DNA of 64,000 bases from the NCBI GenBank assembly GCA_007026445.1, contig VDMD01000020.1, forward strand, positions 248,001 through 312,000, in the 5' to 3' direction. Under the pieces are notes generated by a model. It did no database searches. It saw only the letters and a list, made by a program, of their open reading frames with translations, and was not told where the DNA came from. The stretch's first letter is position 1. The number at the start of each line of letters is the position of its first letter. The DNA is from Schizophyllum amplum (Eukaryota > Basidiomycota > Agaricomycetes > Agaricales > Schizophyllaceae). A program made the translations under genes and the position numbers. Below are positions 1-12,749 of the stretch, one piece after another.

Positions 1-1040
1 TGTTGAACAGCCACCTACACTGTGTCATCGAAAACAACTCTTGCTCGTCTAAAATATAAGTACATGTATACGGATGGTCGTTGGATGGCGCGTCGTTCCG
101 CGTGCGACGTACCGTAATGCACCATACTATGCAGGCGCTGGGTATTCCAAGGCGTCGGCAAGAGGAGAGACGTACGTCTTGGGGAGCGTCGGAGTGACGG
201 GGCAAAGAGATCGCGTCGGGACAACACAAACAAAGATTGCGCCTTCCAAAATCTGAACATGCTCCCCATTGGCATAACATACGCTGGCGCTGACAAGTTG
301 GCGAGGAGCAAGCAAGGAGCCGAGTTGGAAATCGGCATCTTCCGGTTCGGCGTTCGCCGAGTCACGGTCGTCACTTTGTGCCACCCAGACTCTTCGCTGT
401 CCGCACTCTGCACGCTGAAATGCGAGGAGAGAGGCGTGTCAAGTTCAATGGAGGAGAATTTCAAAAAGAGCGAAGAGAGTGGTGGGCTCAATGGCGAAGA
501 GAATGATTGGTAGAGTAATCGGGCACCATCCGTGGTTGCCCTCAAGTTGTCGATGGCGGGCTACTTTGTTCTCGGGGTTTGAATGACGATGGCGCCAACG
601 ATCTAGCTGCTATGCAAATGTAGATATAATCAGGATGGATGAACTAAGGGTCCCAGAATATTTGAACCATCGTGCAGTTCACTGAACGCACCTACGGAGA
701 CTGAGAGAACATCTCGCTCACATTGCTAACTATACAAGCAATTACTCGCGCATGTGGCGCATATTCTCCTACGATACAGATGTGCATACTACAGATTCCG
801 GGAAATTGACAAGCGGGGCCCGAGCAAGGAACATGGCAAGTCGAATCAAGAGACGTGGCGAGTCGGAGACATGACGAGTCAAAACGGAAGATATGGAAAT
901 GTCCGCGGAGCGTACTACAGGCACTACTCGAGGGCATCCGGGATGGATCTACTGAGAGGGGTAAGGCCATTGGGCCGGGATGGAGGCATTACGTCGGTAT
1001 GAGGCAGAATGCGAATGTAGGCGTCACCATCGAGAGCAAT
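1..1040. other. Gene-free left flank
   Basis: Several open frames cross this stretch on both strands. None shows a recognisable domain, a believable start or a spliceable continuation. Nothing repeat-like was seen. It lies beyond the 3' end of the CUB1-like gene. Confidence 0.4.
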
Positions 1041-3097
1041 CTATGCCTCCTGCGACACCGGCTCGTTCGCGGGGGTCCGCTGCCCACTCTCTGGTGTCTT
1101 CACTCCATCCGGACTCTGAGCGCCACCCGAGCTCGCTGTGATCTGCAAGCTGTCCCCACTTGCAGACGGCGTCCGCATGCTAGTCGTCGGGAACGACCCC
1201 GTCCTCTCGCCCGCCTGTGGCGTGTCCTCGTCGTCCTCGCTATCCGGCGGCTGATCCTGGTCATACTCGACATCTTGATCTTCGACGCCAGAGCCATCGT
1301 ACTCTTCATCCTCGTCCTCAAAGTCCCCTTCGTCCATCGCTTCCTTGAGCTGGAGAACATATGTCAGTGATTCAGGATATTGTACAGCAAAGCGACTGTA
1401 GTAAAAAGGCGCACGCTCACCATCTCGATAAGCTCATGACACTCGTTCAGGTGTGCCATGACGATTCCCTGGCCCTCGGGGATCGAGCCGTCTTCGCCTA
1501 CGAACTTGCCATCCTTGCGCATGGAGTCGATTTGGAAGAGGGCCAGTTGGTACTGAGAGGTTCGGGTCAGATACGGGGCAAGATGAAGACGACGGTGAGC
1601 CGTAGATCAACGAAAGGCATGGCGAGAGCACGAGAATTGGTGAGACGTACAGGATAGAGATCTCGAGGACTAAACGGGCCGCCATATTTGAGTACCTCGT
1701 TCAAGCACTTCTTGACCGTGGAGAGCTTGTTCGCGACCGGCATCAACTCCTCCGAGACCGGCTCGCTGGACGACAACAGACGGTAAATGAGACCATAACA
1801 CCGGCGTAGAAGGTACAGCAGGACCTGACGAGTGATCAGAAAGGTGACACATATTTGTGGCACCCAGAACTCACATATTGTCCCGACGGCCGATTGCCCT
1901 CTTGGTCCACAAACTTGCCGTCGACCCGCATCTTGTCAATCTCCTGCAGACTCAGCGAATAGTTCCACAAGTCCGTCTCCCTCAGGCTCCACCGGTGGGT
2001 CAGCACCAGGCCCTCCAACTCTTGGCGGATCTGGCAGAGCCGGTCGTAGATCGGCAGCAGCGATGACGCGACGTTCTTGCTCTCGTCCTGCGCCTTGATC
2101 TCCTGCACGATCTCGAAGCATTCTTCGAGCGTCGACGAGCAGATCGCCTGCGACGACGGCACCACGCCGCCCGGGCCGAGGAACTTGCCGTCCACGCGCT
2201 GGCTGCGGCGAAGGTAAATGAGTGGGCTGGACTACGATGACGTGGAGCGGAAGGGAGGCTCACGAGTCGATTTTGCGGAGCTCCTCCATGATGGGCTTCA
2301 GCTCAGCCTTGTGGGAGCCCTCCTTTGCGGCAAGCGTGACGAGGGCGCGCCGGAGCTTGACGAGGCGCTCGTGGATCGGGGTGAGCTCGGCGGAGAGGAC
2401 GGACAAATTGGCTTCCATGGAGCGGAGAAGGCTGTCGCATTCGTTCGCCTGGCGATCGAGGAGCTTGGTTATGGCGTTGTTCCTGCTTTGCTGCGATATG
2501 ATTTGGCGAACGTCCTTGAGTCGCCGTCGGAACGGCGCCAGGTCGCTCTCGCTGTACACCGCGGACTCGTTCATATGTTCCAAGATTTGCTACGAGATGT
2601 CAGCAGTCCGTTGACCATTACAGCGCGCGCCACACACCCTCATCGAAGCCAACTGGGAGTATGTTGCAGGCGCATCTCGCGTCTTTCCGATCGTGAGGTA
2701 GAAGAGGGAGAGCAAGCTGAACACATCGGCAAGCGTCGCGTCGACGCGGTTGTTGTATGCAGATTCGTCGTTGCGTACATCGTTGAGCCTTGTCACTGCG
2801 ATAAGTCAGCGGGATCGATCTAAGCGCCGAAGCTCTTCAGCATACGCACCTTGCTTCACAACTGCCTGGTACAGTGCATTAACGTCTGACGACTTGATGT
2901 ATTCCCCGCGATCCTTCTTGAGGGCCGTGAGTCTGTTACGGATGCTGTACCGTGTCCATTAGCACCTCACTCATGGTACCAGTAGATCCATGCACACCTA
3001 ATGAAGTTCTCTAATATAGAGAGCTCTGCAGCAGAATGAGCGTCTTGTAGCGCACTTGGATCCGAGAATATTCACCCTCTGGTGGTGGTGCAGCCAT
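1041..3097 (-). CDS. CUB1: CUB1/UPF0662 (DUF2408) family protein
   Basis: Nine exons join without a break into a 523-residue protein: 3076-3097, 2998-3025, 2850-2944, 2638-2795, 2264-2589, 1875-2202, 1651-1824, 1421-1552 and 1041-1349. The protein starts MAAPPPEELSILENFI and carries the family's repeated element three times in related forms: QRVDGKFLGPGG, IDKMRVDGKFVDQEG and IDSMRKDGKFVGEDG. The middle is helical, and the last 90 residues are an acidic Asp/Glu-rich tail. These features match the fungal UPF0662 family, which includes yeast YPL260W/Cub1 and an S. pombe orthologue. The molecular role is poorly known; yeast CUB1 has been linked to copper and proteasome-inhibitor phenotypes. The first intron (50 bp) is what lets the start codon at 3097 read into the conserved frame, so the start is well supported. 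Confidence 0.87.
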
Positions 3098-3702
3098 CCA
3101 ATTACTTGGATATGAGGCGGCGATAACTGGAATCACTGAGTAATCCTTGGCAGTGGAAGCTCGGGAAAAGAACAAAGGACCCTGGACCGCGGAAGGCCGG
3201 CTCCGCTCAACCGAAGTTTCCCACGATCTTCAAGCTTCAACTTGCCACTGCGGGGGCTTGGCCACATTCATGATTTACGCCGTTACGGACTGCAATCGCA
3301 TCGAAGATTTACGCTACCGGACTCAAGCCGTGAAAATGAGCTCCGGTGCGGGACACCCAATACGTGTCTCTTTTGCGACGGCCCTGCGGCACGACCGAAC
3401 GCGTCGAGGCATTGAGCTCGAAGCGCGGGCTGGCGACACGCGAGGACGGACATTCCGGGACTATGACATGCATCCCTTCATCGCAGAGCTGCTTTGAGAC
3501 CCCTCTATAGTCGCCCTATGCGACCCTCTCGCTTCACCTCGCCTGTTGAGCCTGCCATGTAAGCTGCAAGGTTGTAGAGCTCGTCCAGCGACCATCGGTC
3601 AGAGTGCTGTGCTCTCAACGCCAGGAGGTGAATTGTTACGCCTGGAAGCCTTTCCGAGCATTGTTAAACGCTCATTCAACATCCACTCGAGAACTTCAAG
3701 CT
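3098..3702. other. Intergenic, nothing recognised
   Basis: A short open frame at 3147-3497 (+) begins with GTG, has no recognisable domain and no splice partner, and is probably chance. Confidence 0.4.
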
Positions 3703-5736
3703 TCACGATCTGCGGAAGACAGGCATGAGCAACAAAGTTCAATAGAGAAGGTCGTTCTGGTTCGAGACGCACTCCCATAGTTGGGCGCAGTCCGGAGAAG
3801 AATAGCAGGGGACACGTACGAATCGCGTCGTTGGTACGTTAGATGGCAGGCGGCCTCCAGCCTGCCCTTCGTTGCTTCGTCCATGACGCTCGAGCCCTTC
3901 AACAGCACAAGGTCGAGATCCTTGAGGGGTATGTGTGGCGACCGACGTCGCGATTTGACCATATACGCCAGAAGCTGGAAATCTATCTTCATCCGACCAT
4001 GAAGCGACAGGCTCGTCAACCGAGGAAGAAGGGCAGCTGTAGAATGAGGGGAAGCGGCCATGGCGTTGAAAGTCGCGTACAGCGGTAGCGTGTTGTGCCT
4101 GTCGTAGGAGATGTGCGTATGCTGGACGGCGAGCGAAACTAGCGCCGGAAGATGAGTGAGAATTTTTTGTATGTCGCTGGATTGGAGATTGATGTCGATG
4201 AGGCTCAACGAGGTGAGAGGGTAGTGTAGCCGGGACAGGAAGTCCTTGAACTGCTCGTGCGGCCAGGTATTGAGGAAGAGTACATCCCCTGATCCGTCGC
4301 CATTCCCGCGTAACCTGAGATTCGAGAGAATCGGCGCGTCGACGTGGTTGAAGAAATAGGGAATCTGCTCCGGTAAGCAAAACCCAATTTCCAGATCTTG
4401 CAGCGCATGCATGGTTATCATGTCCCCTTCCCTATGGAGATGACGCGGCTGTTGAGAATAATAGCCCCACGAGTCGAGATTCGCGCGAAGGTGCCGGAGG
4501 TGGAGACAGCGTCGCATCGTCCATAGCAGGTCCGGGAGAAGCACGTATCCCGGCCGCCATCTGTGGCATTCCTCCCGGATCGTCAGTCGCTCCAACTTCC
4601 AGTATGGGAAGTCGCCAAGCTCGACTGGACCTTCCCAGTGGCTGAGGCGAGGCGCACACGCGAACATCCCAGAGAGCGAAGGGCCTACTTCGAAGAAAGT
4701 GGGATCGAGCGTCACACTTTCCAGGTTGTCGAAGCGTAGGGGTCCAGGGCTGTCTTCGTACAGCGATAGGGTGCCCGCCATCTGGTCTACTATATGTAGA
4801 TGTCGCCAGCGACGGCATGTCTCGACGAGGCAGCCGAGCATGGGGATGATATATTTGTATTCGTGGCCGTGGACAGGATCATGGTGATGCGGATGGTGGG
4901 CGTCAAGTCGGAGGGATATATCGAACGGATGCGACCCGGACAAAGACAGATAGTAGTCCAGCATGGTGTGCAGGGCTTCGTACGACGGCGCAGACCACGG
5001 ATCCTCGACCCCGTTTGCTTGAAGACTGGCACAGAAGTGGCGCACGCTGTCCATCTCGTAGCGAATTCTCGCAGCCCATAGCCTGGAGTGCGCGCGGGCG
5101 ATCTGACGCCACTTCTGGGAAACTTGGCTGAGCGCCAGTGCCGTGAGCTCCCGGCCCCACGAAGTGCGGTATTCGCCGCTGAGTACGAGTTCGCTGTCCG
5201 CGCAGGCGAAGTGGAAGATGAGGGACAAAAGTTCCACCGGTAGGCTGTGAATATAGCAGAGAAGACGTGCACGCTTCGCCCCCGCGGCCCATCGCAGCGC
5301 CTGTTGCCGTAATTCAAGCTCAACGGCAGAGGCTCGCAGGCGAACGACTTCGTCGCCAAGCGCGTTCGCCTCTTGTTCTTCTAGAGCTGCTGCAGTCGAT
5401 AAAGCTTGTCGTACCTCGTTGTAAGGGAGCGTCTCCACTGGAACGGACTGATACTGCGGCCCAACAATATAGTAAAGCGTCGTCGGGGGCGAACCGGTAT
5501 GGTGCGGGGCAGGTTCCGGTGGTCGGGACCAACTGAGAAATAATGAGTGGCGTATAAGCTTTGCAGTTCTGTTGCTAGCTCACAAACTACCCATCTTTTC
5601 GCCCACGAACCTGCTCCTCTTCGTCCCCCTGGTTCGTTATCGGAGTCAGACCCTGGCCGACGATCGTGGACCTAAAGAGTCGCAGCAGCGCTCGCCGCTT
5701 GAGTCGCCTATTGTCTTGGTCATCAGTATAGGTCAT
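3703..5736 (-). CDS. F-box protein with N-terminal coiled coil and LRR-like C-terminus
   Basis: This is a probable substrate receptor of an SCF ubiquitin ligase. I read three exons. Exon 1 (5591-5736) starts at an ATG and encodes MTYTDDQDNRRLKRR. A 58 bp intron (5533-5590) follows. The long second exon carries a heptad-rich helix (LEEQEANALGDEVVRLRAS), then the F-box (HSLPVELLSLIFHFACAD, then LSQVSQKWRQIA and the LW pair), then leucine-rich sequence with the family motif TWPHEQFKDFLSR. A GTACGT donor near 3820 and a polypyrimidine acceptor just before 3715 would end the protein a few codons later at 3703; reading through would end it at 3696 instead. The long open frame itself begins with GTG, which is why I extended to the upstream exon. 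The family is identified with good confidence; the substrate is unknown. Confidence 0.8.
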
Positions 5737-6307
5737 CTACACCATATATAGACGTCAAGGTCCTGACCTTCGCCAGTGAGCTGTAAGTGAAGTTGAGCAC
5801 TAGACAGGGGCTGTTCGGAGGTGAGCGAAAGGGACAAGGACAAGATAGCCTGATAGGAAGCTGCGCGAGTGGTCACAGCACGTGGTTGCGTAACCGGGCG
5901 GGACGCGCTGGACGCGCTGGTATCAATAATCGGATGTGCATTGCGAGGGGACAACCTCACAAAAGAAGCACCTGTCGATACCACCAATATAGGTCGACTC
6001 GGACCGTGAATGACCTGCATTGAACTGAGGGTCATCGCCGACCACGGCAACAAATGAGACAGGAAAGCAAGAAAGGTTCAGCAAATCGCTCTGGACGCGT
6101 GGCCGCAACTGCCAGGCTCCTGTAGCATTAACAATTAGATTAGGGCCTAATGCAACCTATCATGTCATTAACGTAGCAAGAGATTATGCCGAACGAGGGA
6201 AAGGGTGCTGGAGCGAATACTTGGGATGACTCTGAAAACCGTTCGTCAGCGGGCTATCTTCTCGAACTTCGCGCAGTTCATGCACCTCACCGAGTTTTTC
6301 CGGACTG
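5737..6307. other. Intergenic between two F-box genes
   Basis: There is no supported gene. The stretch separates the start of one minus-strand F-box gene from the end of the next, so it should hold the promoter of the first and the terminator of the second. A short direct repeat, GGACGCGCT twice, is visible near 5901. Confidence 0.35.
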
Positions 6308-7794
6308 TTAGATCATGATTACAATCGACTCTCCGGCCCCTTTACAGCCGGTAGCGGTGCGTCGCTGGATGGCGACTTCCGCCAGTACGTCCTCGGGAGG
6401 GCCGGGTTCGATATCGTTGATCTCAAGTATCTCCAGGTCGGACAACCGCTCGATGACGCCGTAGAACCCTGAAGGCCGAAAGAACACAATGGGCATGCTC
6501 TTCAAGGCGAATTCGGTGATGACGCATTCGGAGCGCACGAGGAAGCGGTCGAAGATATCGTGCGGCCAAAGCCACATTCGATAGTCATCCAGGTGACCCA
6601 TGTGCAGCCGGAGCGTTGTAAGACTGGGCGCAGTGAGAACCCAGAACATGTAGTAGAGGACGTATAGGTTGTCGGTTTTCACCTCCAAAAACTCCAGGTC
6701 GGGCAGGGGAATGGGGGTCCGTTCAGGAAAGTCGCCGCCCTCGGGTAACGTGATGGAAACGTTCAGCTCCTGGAGGGCGCGGCATTGGCGTAGGAGGCTG
6801 CGAATGTTGGTGATGCTCGTCCACGCCGGCCCCCTCGTGAAGGACGTAAGCTGCGTCCAGGGTAAGACGGGATCGTGTTCAGATGGTTGATGCATTGTGA
6901 CCAAGAGCAGAGAAGAGGTGCTTCGTTGAATAACGTGACATCACCTATAGGCTCGGCTATGGGGGATATTATGTCCACCCTGCATAGCTGTTCCGGGATT
7001 ATGGACTCCTCCACCCGCAGAAACTCGTCGTCGATCTGCTGCATGACGTGCATGGACAGCATACAACAATGCCAGCGCCGAAAATGAGCAGCAAACGCAG
7101 CGATGATCTTCCGAAACATCGTCAAATCTTGCTCCACCACGACGAGGTCGAAGCAGATTGGATGAGGTTCCGACCGAACGAGGTAGAGAGGCAGCGCCTT
7201 TTCGAATCTGTATACGTCCCTGTCGTTCGGAGGGACGTAGGTCGTTTTGGAGGCCTTGGCTGAACTCCGGAGAGCCGGTATGTTGACTTTTATCTCTATG
7301 CACCATAGATCGATTGCCTGCACAGCGACCGACCGCCATTTGTGGCACACCTGTGACAGGATGATGGCGCACGGCTTGCCGCGAAGAGGAAACTGGAGTA
7401 GGGTGCCCGTGGTGCAGTTGACTTCTTGAAATATCATCGCGAGGACGTCCCTTGGGATGCGACGTATCGGAGCCGCCAATGCGCGCTGTTGCTGGGAAAA
7501 TTGCACCAGAGCCTTGCGATGCTGCTGCAATGTCCGAGTGACAGACTGCAGCCGTTGTATCTCCCGACCGAACAGACGGGCCTGTTTCTCGGCGTCCTGA
7601 GCGGCAGAGGAGGACATGTAGACGCCTTTGGAAGGATGGACGTCTTCCCTGAGAGTTTGAAGAGCATCGTTCGTCGGCGAGAAGGCCATATCGCGTGATA
7701 CCGTTAGGTCGCATCCCGTGCACAGCACGCGACCAGCTGGTTGCATTTCTGCGACTGTGTCTAGGGTCAGCTGCGTCAATAGCATTCGTTTCAT
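6308..7794 (-). pseudogene. F-box protein gene broken by one frameshift
   Basis: The protein opens with MKRMLLTQLT and a C-x2-C element (CTGCDLTVSRD). A coiled coil follows, then the F-box (IRRIPRDVLAMIFQEV, with LSQVCHKWRSVAVQ), then a leucine-rich region. The frame is lost near 6869-6871. Upstream it reads SWSQCINHLNTIP; downstream the homologous sequence resumes in another frame as VLPWTQLTSFTRG and continues to 6308, including the family motif WLWPHDIFDRFL. No GT-AG pair spans the junction. One extra C in the CCC run would restore a continuous frame of roughly 500 residues. This is either a young pseudogene or an assembly indel. The 7809 frame start is a GTG, so I placed the start at the first in-frame ATG (7794). 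Confidence 0.72.
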
Positions 7795-8217
7795 GTCTTT
7801 GACACACACCGAGTTGAGATACGACGCTAAACGTGATCTCAGAGGAATTCTCAGGCTAGACTCGTCCTCGTCAGCGTCGGCGAGTTTCCTGATGCGTCCC
7901 TCCTACTTCGACCTGGAAATCAAGACGAATGGATCAGTATTCAAACACAAAGACTAAGTGTCACTCAACCAGAGAGCAAGGGAGGTACAAATGGGACAGC
8001 AATGACGGAAACTTACAAGTATGTGTAGTCGCGTCCGACGCGTCGAACGCGTCGAGCGCGGACCTCCGGACCGACATGTTTGTTCGAGCTTCTCCGTTGT
8101 TTGTTCGTTGAACACTCTCGATCTAAGTAATTCATACCAGTAACTCAAGGGACACAACGCGTATTACAGAGCTAGTAAACACTTGTAGTGGCATTATCGA
8201 CCTCCGGCCAGGGCATA
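7795..8217. other. Intergenic, nothing recognised
   Basis: There is no coding support. The 8029-8055 stretch carries a GCGTCG-rich simple sequence. This is the 5' side of the F-box gene and the 3' side of the wax-synthase-like gene. Confidence 0.35.
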
Positions 8218-9535
8218 CTAAACGAGTTTTCCAACCCGAATGCACGCCAGAGCAATCAACAACGGTGAGATGGGCAAAGACGGTCCCCTCGGTTTTCCCG
8301 CGTCTGTCATCACGTCCATAAGAAGAGGCACGCTGACCACAAAACCAGGCCGCCGTCCACATATATCCCAAAGCGCGGGTCGCTGCGCTCTCCTGCACAC
8401 CTGCGCGGCGCCCCGCTGCGACGACGACGTCCTCGAACATGATCGCGACCGCCTGCGCGAGAAAGAAGACCGACGAACGGCCAAAGGTCTGTCCAATCAT
8501 GCGGTCGCCCAAGTTGTGAATCATGCCTGAAGCAAAGAACCCGATGAAGAGCTGGGTGTAGCGGGACGCGAACGAACCCGGCGGACAGCCGAGAGCGCGA
8601 GCAGTAGTTTTCCCAAAGGATACAAGGAACTGCAGTTTTGTTAGTGACATTCAATATATTCAGCTGGATTCGGGACGCACACGGCGGAAAAGCTGGTGCC
8701 ATACGCGGCTAGAAGAGGGTCAATATATAACATAGCAAATAGAACCGTGAGAGATACGCACTTCCATGTTCGGCGAACTGTATATGCATCACTCCAGCTG
8801 CCGCACATACGGGGCCAAAAGCGCGGCTCCGACCAGCCGAGGCCCACGAAGAGCATACCCGTCAGACAATACACCACTTGAAAGTTCGCCCAGACGTTGA
8901 TCGCCCAACATCCTGCGCTGATGCTCTGGAAAATCATGCCCTGCGACCGGATCGATTGTGCCTCTGCCGCTCGAGACGACGTGAGGGGGTTGTGGGTGAT
9001 GTAGATGTCGATGATATCGGTAAGGAAGAGGAAGAGCGCAGCATCGCGAAGAGCTCCAGCCATGAACTCGCCGCGCGTTTTGCCCTTTGGTGTTGGCGGA
9101 AGATGAGAGATCTGTAGGGACCTGTCAGTATTGGATGTCACGCGCTGAAGTACCAAAGCCCACCTGGTTGCTCCAGCCGATGCCGCGGACCGCGCTCGCG
9201 AGACAGGTCGCCCACCAGACGCGCCTCCAGAACGGCATGTCCTTCGCTGGTTGCGTATCGTACACGTGGCGAGTGCCGTCCGTCAACGCGTCGGTGAAGA
9301 AGTAGAAGTGGAGACAATGCATGAGAGGGAGCGAATAGAGGAAGCAAGGGACAGCGTAGTCCTGCATGGGATCGCCGAGGCTGATCGTGTACGTGCCCGT
9401 CACCCACCAGGCCATCGCGGTTTGCACGGCAAGAATGACGGCGCGCACGGCTGCAGGCGGACGCGTCGCAATGACGAAGGGGAGAGGGACGAGCACCCCG
9501 AGACAGGGTAGGACAAACGCAACAGGGTCATTCAC
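8218..9535 (-). CDS. Wax-synthase-like MBOAT membrane protein (frameshift near 3' end)
   Basis: This is a multi-spanning protein of the plant/fungal wax-synthase (MBOAT) type, a family that O-acylates hydrophobic alcohols. Basidiomycetes carry many copies, some in terpenoid clusters. Exon 1 (9164 to about 9535) contains DPMQDYAVPC. Exon 2 runs leftward from 9111. Two further introns bring together the diagnostic segment RTWNRVWHQLFRR, then FLVSFGKTTARAL. The downstream helix GFFASGMIHNLGD holds the histidine expected of MBOAT enzymes. At 8341-8344 an AAAA run (TTTT on the coding strand) puts the last 43 codons out of frame; with one T fewer the protein continues WFVVSVPLLMD and ends at 8218. 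The 5' end is unresolved: the open frame has no clear ATG, and an upstream mini-exon before an acceptor at about 9590 is possible. Confidence 0.72.
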
Positions 9536-10965
9536 TCGGGCCGTCCGACATGATGAGTGGAGGCTAGTGAGAAGGGAAGCCTGCGGAAAGACGATCTCTG
9601 GGCCAGTCCCCGTATTTCAAGGCCCCGATCTGAGCCCGCAGATGAGCTCGCGGACGGGCGTATGCGAGTTGTATTATGCGAGCGAAGATGGCTCTGGTAG
9701 GTAAGCTGTCATGCGGCCGACGATTCGGACGCCATCCGATTGGTATTGTGTGAGATCCTGCGTTCGACAGTCCATGTGTGAGTAGAGTTCCTGGGAATGT
9801 CTGACAGAACGGTGGGCGTCCGTCTTGTGAATTTATGAAATATCAAGCTTCTTTGCGATTCGTAATAGAAAAGGCCGCCGGTCCGTGTTCATTATTGGAA
9901 GGCAGATCGTATAGATGGATCAGGAAAGAATAGGCTCGTGAGCCAGTTCGTCCTGTGTCTGAACTGATGCTGGGAAAAGACAAATGATTGTTGCGGGAAC
10001 GAACTGGCCACGTGAGTCTAAGGGAAGGGATCCAAGGTAAGTATGTGAAGTCCCTTATTTCTGGCTCAGCATGGCAGGATCACCTGGAGAATCAAGGAAG
10101 TAAGATTTGATAGGTCAGAACATCGCCAGAATCTATTCAGAGAAGGAGAAGCGGGCGGATAGCGGGCGGAGGTGAACGTCGAAGGCAAGAGTGGTCGGCC
10201 GGATTTATCTCGTCTACGGCAATCACCGAACAGAGCCTGTGGCAGTGTTTGCGCACGTGTCTCTTTGGGTTCAATTTCCGAGTTGAAATGTTGCGTCCTT
10301 GCGTTAACCTTCACCGCCTTCTTCCGCCGACATCGCAGCGTCATCTCGAAGCCTTCTCTACGACAAGCACTCTTATAGCTTTACTCAGCCACGCTATGAA
10401 GCATTCCTCGCGGAGCAAGCTCGTATGCACAACAGCGATTCAACGAACAATTTCCCCTGAATCAGCCTTGTTTCTCCATGGCATTGACCGAATCACCGTC
10501 TGTCGTAAGGATGCTCCGCCCAGGCTCCAAGGACTGCGTCCGCTAATTGGCACCGATGTGCCCCCCGTTACGGCGCGTCGCCTACCTATCTAAGTCCGAC
10601 GGCTCGCCAACTTGAATCTCGTCGTGATGCACGCCTTGGTTTGTCAAACTTGCAGCAAACTTGTGCGATACGCTTGCCAGATTTCTGCTGGCCTGTCAAA
10701 CTAGGCTTTTTGCTTATTTAAATGCCTACAAGCCGCGCCAGGCCGGCGGTAACTTGGCGGCAACGGTGCAGTGAGCGCATCTTAATTGCATCCCCGATTC
10801 CTTCTCACGCTGTCGATTCCAAATACGCTGGCCAGGTCCCCGCAGGGTCCCCGCTTCCCACTTGTCCACACACAAAGGCCTTACAATTGAAACGATACGC
10901 CTTATATGCACAGGCAGTCGGCACTGACCTAGCCTCTTCCCTTCTCATCAACCCCAACTCCGGTC
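9536..10965. other. Intergenic, 1.4 kb
   Basis: There is no supported gene. It lies between the divergent wax-synthase-like (-) and DUF6534 (+) genes and should contain both promoters. An AT-rich patch TTATTTAAATG at about 10714 lies 250 bp before the DUF6534 start. Confidence 0.35.
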
Positions 10966-12649
10966 ATGGCCGACGCAGCGCAGTCGCTAGTGCCGCCCGC
11001 AGAGGTCGTCGCGCAGATGTTCGAGGGATAGTACGTCTGCAGCCTGGATGGCGGTCCTTTGCGATGCTAACTTTTTGTCCTCCAGTAATGGTCCATTTGT
11101 ACGTCGACTCGGCAGCCGATCGCCGTGTACTGGGCCTTGACCGCGCTTCCTCTTCAGCTGGTTGCCGTTCAATTCGCATATCTTCTGTACGGCTTCTACC
11201 TGGCGCAGCTCAGTGCGTCACTCGCCCGCGATGCGTCCCCCTCATGCTCACGCTGCTACAGACACTTACTTCAACGACCATTTCGCGACCGATACGTGGT
11301 ACAAGTGGCTAGGTGCGGCAGGCATCGACATGACAATGCTATGTACTGAACTGTTGCGCAGTCGTTGCCGTCACCTGCACCTGCGCTCTGCATGTCGGTT
11401 TCGGGACGGGCGCATCTTACGGCGTTCTCGTCGAGGGCTGGGGAGTTATGACCGTCTGGCAGCAGACGCCTTGGGAGGCATCCATGCTGCCTTTCACAAC
11501 CGGATTGAGTGCGCCTGCTTCCCTCCGTATGCACGATCATTTCTGACCTGCCTAACAGCGGCTTTCCTCGTACAGATATTTTTTGCTGGGTATGCTTCTA
11601 CGCTCACCGCCGGTTCATGCTCTCAATATCTCCCCGCATCGCAGTCGCATCGTCCTTATACAACGCGATGTCGTTGGCAAGTCCCTTGCCGTCACGGTTG
11701 TTCTCGTAAGCCTTGCCCTTATCCCGATGTCATGTTCTTTACGGTTTTATCTTCAGGTCGCTATGCTCGCGCTCGCAGGTGCACTCGGGCAGATGATCGA
11801 GGTGACCCATGTCACGCATATTTTATCTCTGTGCCGAATGCTCACGAACACATCAACAGTTCCTTACCGCAGGCGCTAACGCCCTGGCGATCACGAACCT
11901 TCAGCTCATAACGCGGGTGTGTCTTCCTCGTTGCTGCATGCATCATCGTGACCGATGGCCTTTTGCAGATTTGGACCATTGCGAGTGTCACCTGCGACGT
12001 ACTGATCGCCGTCGTAATGACCTTTATCGTAAGTATTCCTACGCTCTGCTCTCTCCACGCTACAGTATGCTGAGTTTCACGATAGCTCGCGCGCACGCAC
12101 AAGCGCACGGTATTCCGCTCGACGAAGAACATGATAAGGAAGCTCATCTTTCAATCCATCGAGACCGGCACCATCACGGCTATTTTCATGGTCCTGCTGC
12201 TCGTTTGCTACGAGACCATGCAAGCCGTGAACACTACCTACCTCATATGGTGGGCGCTGTGCCTCTTCTTTTATGTCCGCCTTGACTGACGGGATCATAG
12301 GGAGTATGCGCTTCCGCCTCTGTACGTTGATTGTTTTACGCTTGAGCCTTCACTCATTTCCACCGCCCTCAGCTACGGAAATGTCATGCTCTTTGTTCTT
12401 AACGCACGCGCGACCTTCCGGCGAGACAACGTCAAATTTGACACGAGTCTTACGCCTACAATCGGTGGGTCCGGGCGCTCACCACACGCTGTCAAGGTGG
12501 ACACGGACATCGTCTCGCGCTACGATGTTGACCTGGAAAACCGGCTCCCTGATCGTGAATTCGTATGTGATTTGGCTCTTTATGCTACAGCACAATCTGA
12601 CGTTTCCTCCGTGAAGGATCGCAAAAACATCGCGATGCAGGCCATGTGA
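10966..12649 (+). CDS. DUF6534 multi-pass membrane protein
   Basis: This belongs to an Agaricomycete-specific family of roughly seven-helix membrane proteins of unknown function. The gene is cut into many short exons. Exon 1 starts MADAAQSLVPPAEVVAQMF, and its intron begins at GTACGT inside the codon for Tyr of GYNGPF. Later exons give VQFAYLLYGFYLAQ, DTYFNDHFATDTWYKWL, VGFGTGASYGVLVEG, then the conserved DUF6534 block LQIWTIASVTCDVLIAVVMT, then LARTHKRTVFRSTKNMI and KLIFQSIETGTITAIFMV. The C-terminal exon contains the family's LNARATFRR and ends at 12649. The exons from about 11360 onward are well supported; the splice sites between 11090 and 11270 are less certain. Confidence 0.77.
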
Positions 12650-12749
12650 AGGTCCCATACCGAGGAAGTTCAACACCCTCCCAGCACGTCCGCTGTGTCT
12701 GTTCTGGTACATTATTTGACTTGTAATTCGACCTTCATGGCACGCTCTT

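Noticed and set aside
15..545. 176-residue minus-strand open frame
   Set aside because: No recognisable domain, composition follows base content, overlapping frames on both strands, no splice partner.
8218..12649. Secondary-metabolite (terpenoid) cluster suggested by the wax-synthase-like and DUF6534 genes
   Set aside because: No terpene cyclase, P450, PKS or NRPS nearby; the next genes are PCMT and PRO2.
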